In this document: in pieces, positions 1 to 7,814 of the stretch | How the letters are laid out: every line of letters begins with the position of its first letter | Numbering within the stretch: the first letter of the stretch is position 1 | Assembly (NCBI GenBank): GCA_002011395.1 | Contig: MTNG01000092.1 | Location: 1-19,530 of the forward strand | Source: Candidatus Aciduliprofundum sp. JdFR-45 | Lineage (GTDB): Archaea; Thermoplasmatota; Thermoplasmata; Thermoplasmatales; JdFR-45 | Direction of reading: 5' to 3' | DNA: 19,530 nucleotides | The notes under the pieces: model-generated | Seen by the model: the letters and a program-made list of their open reading frames with translations, nothing else | Told to the model about the DNA's origin: nothing | Database searches by the model: none | Translations under genes and position numbers: made by a program

Positions 1-1416
1 GGCCCTTCTCTCCAGCCGATCCCGCTCCGCCTTTTTCTTTTTCAGTTCCTCAATGGCACGCGTTATACCTTTTATGTCCTCCTCTCCCTTTCTTATCTCT
101 TCCCGTATGCCCCGGATTTCATCCCTGTAGCGCTTTATCAGGTCCTTCAGGTGTCTTTCGGAGAGGGGCTGACGACATCTGGGACATTCCTTCCTGCCGC
201 TCAGACCCGCGATGTCCCTGTACTCGGCCTCAATGTCGCGGAGCCGGTGGCGGAGCGCCGAAACCCTGCCCCTCGCCTCGTTGAGACGCGCCTGGTGCTC
301 CTCAATATGCGCATCTATGTCTCCAAATTTCTCCACGTCCTCCCTCACCCGGCGGAGTTCTCCCTCCAGTGCCTTAACTTCCTCCTCAACGCTGTCCAGA
401 CCCGCCAAGCGCCTCTTCACCTCATCCTCCTTCGCCGCCAGCTCTTTCAGCCGTCCCTCCATGCGAATGCGCTCACGAAGCGTTTTTTCCGCCTCCTCTA
501 TCTCCCGGATGAGGTCGTCGTATTCCTTAACGCGGGGGAGAAGTTTCTCCGCCTCCTTCCCCGCTTCCTCCGCCTCGCGAATCTCCCTCTTCAGCGCCTC
601 CACGCGCTCCTCAAGTTCCTTCAGGGTGCTCCTCACCTCCGCGAGGCGCCTCTCCATTTCCTCTATTCTCTTCCTCCTCCTCTCCATTTCCTCCTTTTTC
701 TTTGAGAGCGTGTTAAGCGCAGAGGTCATCTTCGCGATGCGTTTGCGAACCGCGCCCACCTCGTCCTTCGCCTCTCCTATCCTCCTCACGAGGTCCTCCT
801 CCATACTGCGCCTCTCATCAAGGCCCGCAGCCCTCTCCTCCAGGCCCCTGCACTCCGTTTTCATCTCGCTTAAGACCGCTTCGGCGTTTTCTATTATGAT
901 GCGGTACTCGTCCAGCCGGAAGACCTTCTTGATCATCTCCGTCCTGACCTCGTCGTTCTCCTCCAGTATCCTCTTCATCATCTCCTGCGGGGTGTAGAAG
1001 GCGTACTGAAAGACCGGGACCCTCTTCCGCCCCTCCGATTTAATCCCGAGTATCCTCATTATCCATGTTCGCAGGGCAGTCGGCGAGAGGGGCGTGACGT
1101 TCTCCCCCTCCCTGAGATAGCACTTATCCGCCTTTATGCCGCTCTTCGTTTTCCTGAGGTGCCTCTCAACCTCATAGAGACGCCCGTTGACCTCGAATTT
1201 CAGGCGCACGTATCCGCGCGTGGCACCCTTCCTCAGGAGACGCTCGTAGAAGGCGGTCTCCGCGTAGCCAAAGAGCGCGAACTCTATGGCCATCAGAAGG
1301 CTGGACTTGCCGCTGCCTATGTCCCCCTCTATCAGGGTGATGCCCGGCCCGAACTCCACGCGGGTCTTATTCGCGTAGCTCCTTATGTTCTCCACTTCCA
1401 GCTCCCTTATGATCAC
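1..1416 (-). CDS. rad50: Rad50 DNA repair ATPase, N-terminal part (cut by window edge)
   Basis: SMC-like ATPase that partners Mre11 in sensing and processing DNA double-strand breaks. The visible 472 residues hold the N-terminal ATPase lobe with Walker A GDIGSGKSS near residue 31, a Q-loop region (FQYAFYTPQEMM), a long charged coiled coil, and the zinc-hook CPRC (Cys411 and Cys414) that dimerises two Rad50 molecules. The returning coiled coil and the Walker B lobe lie beyond position 1; family members are usually around 850-900 residues, so about half is missing. The start is GTG at 1416, whose last two bases are shared with the TGA stop of mre11 (GTGA, 4-base overlap), which implies translational coupling. 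It is the last visible gene of the nurA-herA-mre11-rad50 operon. Identification is firm; the GTG start is well supported by the overlap. Confidence 0.96.
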   Translation of the reverse strand, partial: MIIRELEVENIRSYANKTRVEFGPGITLIEGDIGSGKSSLLMAIEFALFGYAETAFYERLLRKGATRGYVRLKFEVNGRLYEVERHLRKTKSGIKADKCYLREGENVTPLSPTALRTWIMRILGIKSEGRKRVPVFQYAFYTPQEMMKRILEENDEVRTEMIKKVFRLDEYRIIIENAEAVLSEMKTECRGLEERAAGLDERRSMEEDLVRRIGEAKDEVGAVRKRIAKMTSALNTLSKKKEEMERRRKRIEEMERRLAEVRSTLKELEERVEALKREIREAEEAGKEAEKLLPRVKEYDDLIREIEEAEKTLRERIRMEGRLKELAAKEDEVKRRLAGLDSVEEEVKALEGELRRVREDVEKFGDIDAHIEEHQARLNEARGRVSALRHRLRDIEAEYRDIAGLSGRKECPRCRQPLSERHLKDLIKRYRDEIRGIREEIRKGEEDIKGITRAIEELKKKKAERDRLERRA

Positions 1417-2669
1417 CGGGCCCCACCTCCCAGAAAGTCGTCAAGGGTGGCCATCCTGCCACCCCTTTCCCCCTTCTTCTCTTCTTTCCTCTCCTCCTTT
1501 TCAGGGCGCATTGCCCTCTCCAGCAGGTCCATGACTTCGTGGAGCAGATGCTCCCTGAAATCCGCCTTGCTCATCCCCTCCTGCTTTTCCGAGGACAGCG
1601 TGGAGTAGAGCGTCTTCACGAACTCCAACCCGTAATCGTCCGCTATCTCCGCAAGCATCTTCTCCATGACCTCCTCGTCCGTCTCGCCGCTCACCGCCAG
1701 ATGTATCTCCTCCGCCCCGGTGAGGCCGGCGCGGTTCACCTGAACTGTGCGCGCGGTTTCCAGGAACCGCTCCCTGATCCTCCCCACCTTCACGTCGGAG
1801 GGGCGGCCGGAGGCGAGCTTTCCGTATATGCGCAGGAGCACCACCGCGCCCCCGTGGTCCCTGGATGCGATGCGGAGAAGGTCGTCCATGACCTCCGTCG
1901 GCGTCTTGCCCGTGGCGTCGTAGTCGTATTTGACCACGTCGGCCACGTGCACCTCCACGAATCTCGGAGCGAAATCCTCCACTATGTAGAATCCCCTGGG
2001 CTCGCCGTGCTCCAGGTCCGTGTAGTTTGAGCCGAACAGGGGGCCGGGGTATATGAGCGGCGCCTCACCCTTTCTCGCCTCTATCCTCTTGTGTATGTGT
2101 CCGCCGGCGTAGTAGGAGAACCCGTCCGGGATGAGGGACAGCGGAACGCCCTCCTCGCCCCACCACGGCGGTTTGAACTCCCTGATGGTGCTGTGAAATA
2201 CGAATATCCCCGGCAAATCCGATTCTGGCACCGTGAGATGTTCAAAATACTCCGCCTCAACGCCGCCGTGGAGCCCCGGCATGGCGTATATCTCCACGTC
2301 CCCGCACCTCACGGGGAGGAGTTTTATACGGCCTTCTTCCACCTCATACCTCATGGCCTTCTTCACCAGCCCGGTCTCGGCGAGTATGTCCAGCATGGAG
2401 GCCTTCTTGACGGTGAAGTCGTGCGAGCCATACGTCACGAAGACCTCTATGCCGCTTTCCTTCAGGTTCTTCAGGGCCCTCGCCGCCTGGAGCACGATAT
2501 CCGTGTCGGGTATTGGATTGTGGAACAGATCGCCCGCGATTATTAGGAAGTCCACCTCTTCCTCCATGCACTTTTCCAGCGCGGCCAGAAACGCCTGCAG
2601 GTTCAGCTCCCTTAGTTCTCTTATGCGGAACGCCCCCAGGTGCACGTCCGCTATGTGTGCGAACTTCAT
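1413..2669 (-). CDS. mre11: Mre11 double-strand-break nuclease
   Basis: Metal-dependent nuclease of the Mre11-Rad50 complex, 418 residues. Calcineurin-type phosphoesterase motifs occur in order: ADVHLG (Asp8, His10), GDLFH (46-50), GSHD (81-84), a His159 region and GHIH (190-193). The middle motif has Ser where GNH[D/E] usually has a metal-binding Asn; I recall archaeal Mre11 proteins varying here, so I do not read this as inactivation. A capping region follows, then a highly charged Lys/Glu linker and a short conserved-looking C-terminal tail, ATLDDFLGGGAR. I chose ATG at 2669 because AGGTGA lies 5 bases upstream and MKFAHIADVHLG is the usual Mre11 opening. A GTG at 2678, adjoining the herA stop, would add three residues. 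It overlaps rad50 by 4 bases. Confidence 0.96.
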   Translation of the reverse strand: MKFAHIADVHLGAFRIRELRELNLQAFLAALEKCMEEEVDFLIIAGDLFHNPIPDTDIVLQAARALKNLKESGIEVFVTYGSHDFTVKKASMLDILAETGLVKKAMRYEVEEGRIKLLPVRCGDVEIYAMPGLHGGVEAEYFEHLTVPESDLPGIFVFHSTIREFKPPWWGEEGVPLSLIPDGFSYYAGGHIHKRIEARKGEAPLIYPGPLFGSNYTDLEHGEPRGFYIVEDFAPRFVEVHVADVVKYDYDATGKTPTEVMDDLLRIASRDHGGAVVLLRIYGKLASGRPSDVKVGRIRERFLETARTVQVNRAGLTGAEEIHLAVSGETDEEVMEKMLAEIADDYGLEFVKTLYSTLSSEKQEGMSKADFREHLLHEVMDLLERAMRPEKEERKEEKKGERGGRMATLDDFLGGGAR

Positions 2670-2678
2670 GCGCTTCAC

Positions 2679-4196
2679 CTACCAGAGGGGCACGAGGGTT
2701 CCCTTTCTCTCGCCCTTACCCCTCGCGCCGTCCACGAGTTTCTCAAACTCGTCTATCATTATGGGCACCGCAAAGCCAGTGAATATGCTGGAGACAATCG
2801 CTTCTCCTTTATTGAGGCTCGCTATCATGGTGCTGTGCCTTGAGAGGTCCTGGGAGGCACTGCCTATTATCGCCTCCCTCTCCGCCTTCATCTCGTTGCC
2901 CAGTATGATCTTCGTGTTCATGTTCGCCAGCAGTTCCCGCGGGATGAGGGAGGCAAGTTGCGTTATGGCTATTATTCCGAGTTTGAACTTTCTGCCCTCC
3001 CTTGCAATCCTCCCGAAGACCGTCGCTCTCTCGCCTGCTAAAACGCGGGGTGCTTCCTCCAGCACGAACGATATCACTGGCTTGTCGTCTATTTCGCCCA
3101 TCTCCTTGTAGGAGGAGTATCGCCTGAACACGCGCTCCGCTATCATCCCCGCTATGAGTATCTCAACCCTCTCGGGAATTGACGACGTGTCCATCACCAC
3201 GATCCTCGCGTCCTCCAGCGCGCGGACCACGTCATCTATCGTGCTGAGCCCGCGTGAGAGGGAGAACACCTTGCCCCGCTCAATCACCTTTCCATCCTTC
3301 ACCTCCAGGTCCAGCGCGTAGGATATCTTGCGCTGGAGGGCCACAATAGTTCTCTGGTCATAACTCGTCGCCTCAGGATCCATAGTAAGGAGCCGCTCAA
3401 TCCAGCCATCCCTGTAATTGCGGTACAGCAGGGCCATCGTTTGCTCCTGCGCGTCGCTGAAGTCCAGTATCTCCGAGAGGTGCCACGGCCTTATGTTCCT
3501 CACGTTGATCGTCAGCGACGCCGCGTTCTTCTTAGCGGGGGGCCTCGTTGTGAGGTAGAGCAGCTTCTCGTCCGCCCTCGGGTGCTGTGATAGCCCGTAG
3601 GTCTTTCCGTCCCTCGTGTAGGAGTAGTACTCGTTGTGCGGGTCCAGAACGAGAACGCCCGCGTAGTCCTGATCCATCAGATTCCACAGCAGAACCTTCA
3701 TGAGATTGCTCTTACCCCTGCCCGTGGTCGCGGGTATGAGTATATGGTGCGTCAGAGCCCTCTCGCCGTCCACGTAAACGGGGATGTCCAGCACCCTAGA
3801 GCCGCTGCGGACCTTGCCCAGATAGAGGGGCTTTCTGAACCTGGCCTCGGATATGAACTTCAGGTCCTCTTCCGTTACCCTTTCCACCTCGCCCAGGAAG
3901 CGCGGCACGTACTTCGGAAGCCCGCCCCTCCTGAGGTCATAGATGGGCTTGGCCCTCGCGAGAACGTAGTTCCGGAGTTTCTCCTCGTAGATGCTCGTGG
4001 CCCCGTAACCCTCCACCTGCATACCGCCTATCCTCTCTATGTCCGTGCCGCTCATGAGTGAGCCGTAATCCAGGTCAAAGACCTGAAGCAGTATATCCCC
4101 CGCCTTCAGGAGTTCGCCTATCTCTATTCTCTCGCCTGACTTCTGCCGTATGACCACCTCGTCAAACCCGCCGCTCACAACCACGCCTACAGACAT
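2679..4196 (-). CDS. herA: HerA DNA translocase/helicase
   Basis: Hexameric ATP-driven DNA translocase that works with NurA and Mre11-Rad50 in end resection; 505 residues. The N-terminal 150 residues match the position of the HAS-barrel. Walker A follows in PATTGRGKS (about 155-163), Walker B in VLVLDPHNEY (Asp185), a second acidic motif in SFVLEEAPR (Glu380/381), and a sensor/arginine region in KLGIIAITQLASLIPR (about 405-420). The length is normal for archaeal HerA. ATG at 4196 lies 6 bases after the nurA stop, and the Shine-Dalgarno-like GAGGTGA spans that stop codon, so translation is probably coupled. The stop TAG at 2679-2681 lies just ahead of mre11. Confidence 0.96.
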   Translation of the reverse strand: MSVGVVVSGGFDEVVIRQKSGERIEIGELLKAGDILLQVFDLDYGSLMSGTDIERIGGMQVEGYGATSIYEEKLRNYVLARAKPIYDLRRGGLPKYVPRFLGEVERVTEEDLKFISEARFRKPLYLGKVRSGSRVLDIPVYVDGERALTHHILIPATTGRGKSNLMKVLLWNLMDQDYAGVLVLDPHNEYYSYTRDGKTYGLSQHPRADEKLLYLTTRPPAKKNAASLTINVRNIRPWHLSEILDFSDAQEQTMALLYRNYRDGWIERLLTMDPEATSYDQRTIVALQRKISYALDLEVKDGKVIERGKVFSLSRGLSTIDDVVRALEDARIVVMDTSSIPERVEILIAGMIAERVFRRYSSYKEMGEIDDKPVISFVLEEAPRVLAGERATVFGRIAREGRKFKLGIIAITQLASLIPRELLANMNTKIILGNEMKAEREAIIGSASQDLSRHSTMIASLNKGEAIVSSIFTGFAVPIMIDEFEKLVDGARGKGERKGTLVPLW

Positions 4197-4202
4197 CGCA
4201 CA

Positions 4203-5174
4203 TCACCTCATCCTGCTTATCACATCGTGGGCGTCCATCTGCCATGCCGCCGCCCTCAGATCCTCGTCCGCCATGCCCATGGCGGCGTTCCTCAGGAACC
4301 TCACCTCCTCCTCGCGCACCCTCGCCATCGCATCCGCGTCCAGCAGTCCATAGGGGTAGCCCAGGAGGAATGGGTCCGCGCAGAAGGGAAGCAGGGCCGA
4401 GAGCGCCACCATATGGTTCTCTCCCATCACATCCACCCTGAAAGCCCTCTCGGCGCGGGGGTGGAACCTGCCCACGAAGGTGCGCGAGCGTATCCTCTCC
4501 TTGCCCTCCGGCACATCCACCTCCACGGCCCAGGGGGCGGGGACGCCGAGTTTCCGGGCGAGACGCTCCAGACCGACGTTCAGCGGTATGCCCGGGGGCG
4601 CCTTCAGGGTTGAGGACTTTGAGAAGCCCACCAGATATTTTCCATCTCCAAAGGCATCTATGGCTCTCTCCGCGTACTCCTCCTCCCCACCCCCGCTCGT
4701 CTGGAGGGCCCCGTCCTTGACCACTACGTCCGCGAGGCGCGCGCCCCTCTCCACTAACAGCCATTCCATGTAGCGTCGGACAGCCAGCGACGCCCTCGCC
4801 GCGTTCGTCCGGAGGGCATCGTTCTCCAGTTCCTTCAGGGTGATGTATACCTCGCTGTCCATGACCTCCTCGCCGAGCGGGTAGAGGTTTGCCCTGACGA
4901 GCGAACCCTCATCCCACATGACCACAACGATGTCATGCCTCTCGTAGTGCGCTTTTTTTGTTCCCTCGTAGACGGCCAGATAGCCCCTCACGAGCGAGAC
5001 GGAGGCGGTGGGCGTCTCCACGATCACGCCGTTGCCCCCGTCCACGTAGGCGACCCTGAGGGTTTCCTCCGGCGCCGGTATGGGTGCGAAATTCCCAATG
5101 CCCGCGCTAACGGGGTCCAGCTCGGGGAATCTTATGCCTCTTATGGCCTCCCCCAGCACCTGCAGCACGCCCAT
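4203..5174 (-). CDS. nurA: NurA 5'-3' nuclease
   Basis: RNase H-like nuclease that binds HerA and resects DNA ends; 323 residues with the chosen start. The first catalytic motif is VAYVDGGNG (Asp45), the middle Asp is in VVKDGAL (Asp154), and the C-terminal motif is FRVD (245-248). It is the first gene of the repair operon. The frame stays open to an ATG at 5267, but I chose ATG 5174: a TATA-like TTTTATT sits about 26 bases upstream, fitting a leaderless transcript, whereas the extra 31 residues show no family similarity and the ATG at 5267 has no Shine-Dalgarno. Identification is strong from motifs and position; the start is probable. Confidence 0.92.
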   Translation of the reverse strand: MGVLQVLGEAIRGIRFPELDPVSAGIGNFAPIPAPEETLRVAYVDGGNGVIVETPTASVSLVRGYLAVYEGTKKAHYERHDIVVVMWDEGSLVRANLYPLGEEVMDSEVYITLKELENDALRTNAARASLAVRRYMEWLLVERGARLADVVVKDGALQTSGGGEEEYAERAIDAFGDGKYLVGFSKSSTLKAPPGIPLNVGLERLARKLGVPAPWAVEVDVPEGKERIRSRTFVGRFHPRAERAFRVDVMGENHMVALSALLPFCADPFLLGYPYGLLDADAMARVREEEVRFLRNAAMGMADEDLRAAAWQMDAHDVISRMR

Positions 5175-5196
5175 AGGCCCACCTACCCGCACGTTG

Positions 5197-5203
5197 AATA
5201 AAA
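5197..5203 (-). promoter_or_regulatory. TATA-like box for the nurA-herA-mre11-rad50 operon
   Basis: On the minus strand TTTTATT is centred about 26 bases before ATG 5174, the usual archaeal TATA-to-start-site distance. The transcript would therefore begin at or next to the start codon. This argues for the shorter NurA and for the repair operon having its own promoter, separate from the AT-rich operon upstream. Confidence 0.5.
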
Positions 5204-5292
5204 GGTTTTTGGCGAAGGTTGGATGTGCGTGGTGAAGGCGGGCTATTGAAGCGAGAGATGAGGACATCAGCAGACGCTGTGCATAAAGATGT

Positions 5293-5306
5293 TAAAAATA
5301 TTTTTA
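5293..5306 (-). terminator. AT palindrome with T-run at the end of the SPASM operon
   Basis: TAAAAATATTTTTA is a perfect 14-base palindrome that includes the TAA stop of the last operon gene. On the minus strand it gives a run of five T directly after the stop. Archaeal termination often uses oligo-T runs, so this is a plausible terminator between the operon and nurA; an AT-rich sequence could also look like this by chance. Confidence 0.35.
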
Positions 5307-6137
5307 TTGATGAGCCGAAGTTTTTTGAGGACGAAATGCCAGAGAACATATGGCCGCTGTAGAAAAAGACCCCATACTCAGAATTGCCGCCGCAGCCAGC
5401 AGCGGTCGGCCTATCATTAAACTTGCAACCACTTCGTTTACGGCCATTACCATGTAAGAGAATGCAGGTAGATGAGTGAAAATACTTGAATCCTTATATA
5501 TGGATGTATAGGCGGATACATGTTGATTGTATATGCCATAGATTATATAGATCGTGCCTGCAGTGATGAGCCATCCTATGTAATTCTGAATGGGCACACC
5601 AAACCAAGGCCCACTGTCAATCCATACCCAGAGGCCCCATTCCGTGGACAAACGCGGATCCATACTGAGGTCCCAGGAGGTCATTACCGCACTGAAGAGC
5701 AGTCCACGCTTGAGATGGCGCCGCAAGGAAATGTTGTCATCTTTGGGAAGAATGAGGCCGGAGATATCATAACTCGCGTATATCATCATAAACCATGCGA
5801 GGGGAATATAGAATGGCACCAGATTAAAAAATTTATAGCCGAGGAAATCGGCATAATGATAGCGACCATAGATCATCCCTGTTGCCACGCCTATCAATTC
5901 AAACAATAAACATATGATGAATGTTATACCTACGAATACCCACGCAGAGCGCCATCCAAAACAGATAATGCTGTGTGTAAGGCTGAAAAGAAAGAAAGAT
6001 AAAAGGAATATCATAAAAACAGACGTTCCCGGGATGGGTAAGGGGAGGTACTGCATTACTGTGGATATGACCATGAGCGCGAACAGGATGATGACTACAC
6101 ATGGTGCATATGATGACATCTTTTTGAAGGTCTTCAT
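5304..6137 (-). CDS. DUF422 / CruF-like integral membrane protein
   Basis: A 277-residue polytopic membrane protein of the family that includes the carotenoid hydratase CruF and haloarchaeal bisanhydrobacterioruberin hydratase. Family-typical stretches are LFELIGVATGMIYGRYHYAD followed by a VPFYIPLAWF segment, and MTSWDLSMDPRLSTEWGLWVW followed by FGVPIQNYIGWLI. The conserved acidic residues in the ELIGV and WDLSMDP motifs are present. About seven hydrophobic segments are visible. ATG 6137 overlaps the permease stop as ATGA and has GGAGG 5 bases upstream, so it is preferred over GTG at 6149. It is the last gene of the operon. No carotenoid synthesis gene is in view, so the family role is not supported by context; it may act on the operon's product or in self-protection (inference). 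Confidence 0.75.
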   Translation of the reverse strand: MKTFKKMSSYAPCVVIILFALMVISTVMQYLPLPIPGTSVFMIFLLSFFLFSLTHSIICFGWRSAWVFVGITFIICLLFELIGVATGMIYGRYHYADFLGYKFFNLVPFYIPLAWFMMIYASYDISGLILPKDDNISLRRHLKRGLLFSAVMTSWDLSMDPRLSTEWGLWVWIDSGPWFGVPIQNYIGWLITAGTIYIIYGIYNQHVSAYTSIYKDSSIFTHLPAFSYMVMAVNEVVASLMIGRPLLAAAAILSMGSFSTAAICSLAFRPQKTSAHQ

Positions 6138-6877
6138 TTTTCCCTCCACCTCATACCGGTGAATCCCACCGCCACATATGGTATACTCATAAGTGCGAGC
6201 ATCAGGAGAAGATATAGATCAAGATACCCATCTAAGCACTGACGTTTAACCATGAGTGAGGCATACGTCGTGGGAAGTATGTAGCATAAGAACCTAAATT
6301 TCTCAGGTATCACATCAATCGAGTAATACGCGGGGGTTGCAAAGACTATTATAAAAGAAATCAGATTTGTGAGCGCAGTTGACGTCTGAATATTCTTTGC
6401 CCGAGTTCCTATAACGGCGCCGATGCCTACGAGCGTCAAACTTTGAACGATGATAACAACAATAATAATTGATATATTAAATATATTCAAATAAAACCCC
6501 CATAGAATGGTGGCAATCGGAATTAATATAATGCATTGGATGAATATTGCCACCAAATACGTGAAGGTGACGCCTAAAATATACGATGCAGGATGCACAG
6601 GCGATGTGCGATACCATGAGAGCACTCCACCTAATCTGTCCTGCGCTATGAACTGCCCTATGCCGTTTACAACGGTTAAAGACGACGAAAGCACGAGCAT
6701 CCCTGTTAAATAATTGACCTTTGTATTCAAATTCCACCCGGGAGATGCTAATGAAATCAAATACGTCATGCCCAAGGGTATAACTAAAGATATTATAATA
6801 AATGCCATTAAATTCTCTCTCATGCTCAGAATATTTATTTTTGCTATAATTAATGTATCAATCAGTATTTTCTTCAT
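6134..6877 (-). CDS. ABC-2 type transporter permease
   Basis: A 247-residue membrane protein with about six hydrophobic segments and the ABC-2 permease layout: a short N-terminal cytoplasmic stretch, a first membrane helix, then GQFIAQDRLGGVLSWYRTSP, the coupling region typical of drug, polysaccharide or peptide exporters. It probably forms the channel for the ATPase encoded just upstream. ATG 6877 lies inside the end of the ATPase gene (20-base overlap) with a G-rich stretch upstream; ATG 6904 would add nine residues. It overlaps the DUF422 gene by 4 bases. The substrate is not evident from sequence; by context it is the modified product of the operon. Confidence 0.85.
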   Translation of the reverse strand: MKKILIDTLIIAKINILSMRENLMAFIIISLVIPLGMTYLISLASPGWNLNTKVNYLTGMLVLSSSLTVVNGIGQFIAQDRLGGVLSWYRTSPVHPASYILGVTFTYLVAIFIQCIILIPIATILWGFYLNIFNISIIIVVIIVQSLTLVGIGAVIGTRAKNIQTSTALTNLISFIIVFATPAYYSIDVIPEKFRFLCYILPTTYASLMVKRQCLDGYLDLYLLLMLALMSIPYVAVGFTGMRWREK

Positions 6878-7814
6878 TTTCCACGACCCCCATAAACACT
6901 TCATCCAGCGTTGGAGAAGATAAAACTATATCCGATGTAAATTTAATGATCTCTGAGACCGCAGCCGAAACATCATCTTTGGTTAGCAGTACATGTATTT
7001 TGTTATGTTCCTCTTTCACTTTACAGCCAACTCCCTCCTTCATAAGTGTCCGCATAACGACTTCCTTGTACTTCTTGGGTAATGTTATCTTAGTATCGTA
7101 GTCCAAAATCAGGCGTCTTACAGCCATGCTATCGCCCTCCAGCACGATTCTACCATCATTTATAAAAATTAATCTATCAGAAATGTAGTCAAGTTCTTCC
7201 AGATAATGTGTCGTTACAACAACGGTTGTCTTCGGGCTATGATGATCATTGACCTTTCTTATGATCTTCCAGAATTCCATGCGAGATATAGGGTCCAGGC
7301 CGGTGGTGGGCTCATCCAGAAATATTATTTTGGGCTCGTTAACAAGCGCAATGCTCACAAATACCCTCCTCTTCAGACCACCTGAAAGTTCTCTCACGAC
7401 CTTTTTTTCGTGTGACTCTAAATTCAACATTCTTAGTATTTTATCAGTGTTCTCACGCGCTCTTTCCTTAGGAAGACCCTTTAACCTAGCAAAATAATAT
7501 ACGTGCTCCCACACCGTGAGGTGATGTATCAGCCCCCCATCCTGCGGGCAAACTCCTATAAATGGTTTGATATTTGCAGGGTCTTTAACAATATCAATCC
7601 CCATGATATAGATATTGCCCTCCGTTGGCAGCAATTCACATGTCAGTTGTTTTATCAGCGTGGTCTTCCCGGCTCCGTTGGGCCCCACGACTCCCACGAT
7701 TTCCCCCTCAGCGATCCTCATATTTATGTGATCATTTGCCAGAACACCATTTGGGTATTCCTTGACCAGATCCTCAACGACGATTATTTCCCCTGTCCCG
7801 TGCCCTCTTTCCAT
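6858..7814 (-). CDS. ABC transporter ATP-binding protein (ABC-2 type exporter)
   Basis: A 318-residue ATPase with a full set of ABC motifs: Walker A GPNGAGKT (44-51), Q-loop Gln91 in GVCPQDGGL, signature LSGGLKRR (143-150), Walker B IIFLDEPTTGLD (Asp167, Glu168) and H-loop His203. A C-terminal extension of about 90 residues follows, as in DrrA/CcmA-type exporter ATPases. I chose ATG 7814 because GGGAGG lies about 8 bases upstream; the frame is open to 7868, but that would add 18 residues without family similarity. It overlaps the preceding ASKHA gene by 31 bases. It energises export through the ABC-2 permease downstream. Confidence 0.92.
   Translation of the reverse strand: MERGHGTGEIIVVEDLVKEYPNGVLANDHINMRIAEGEIVGVVGPNGAGKTTLIKQLTCELLPTEGNIYIMGIDIVKDPANIKPFIGVCPQDGGLIHHLTVWEHVYYFARLKGLPKERARENTDKILRMLNLESHEKKVVRELSGGLKRRVFVSIALVNEPKIIFLDEPTTGLDPISRMEFWKIIRKVNDHHSPKTTVVVTTHYLEELDYISDRLIFINDGRIVLEGDSMAVRRLILDYDTKITLPKKYKEVVMRTLMKEGVGCKVKEEHNKIHVLLTKDDVSAAVSEIIKFTSDIVLSSPTLDEVFMGVVENEENTD

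Noticed and set aside
151..997. Two long plus-strand open frames over the rad50 region, coding Ser/Arg- or Leu/Pro-rich products
   Set aside because: They lie antisense to the clear Rad50 coiled coil; their composition is the mirror of Glu/Lys/Arg-rich codons and they show no domains.
2420..2435. Loss of the canonical Asn in Mre11 motif GNH[D/E] (GSHD here) as a sign of an inactive nuclease
   Set aside because: All other metal ligands are kept and I recall that archaeal Mre11 proteins vary at this position, so inactivation is not a sound reading.
5175..5267. 31-residue N-terminal extension of NurA
   Set aside because: No family similarity and no Shine-Dalgarno at ATG 5267, and a TATA-like box inside this stretch fits a start at 5174.
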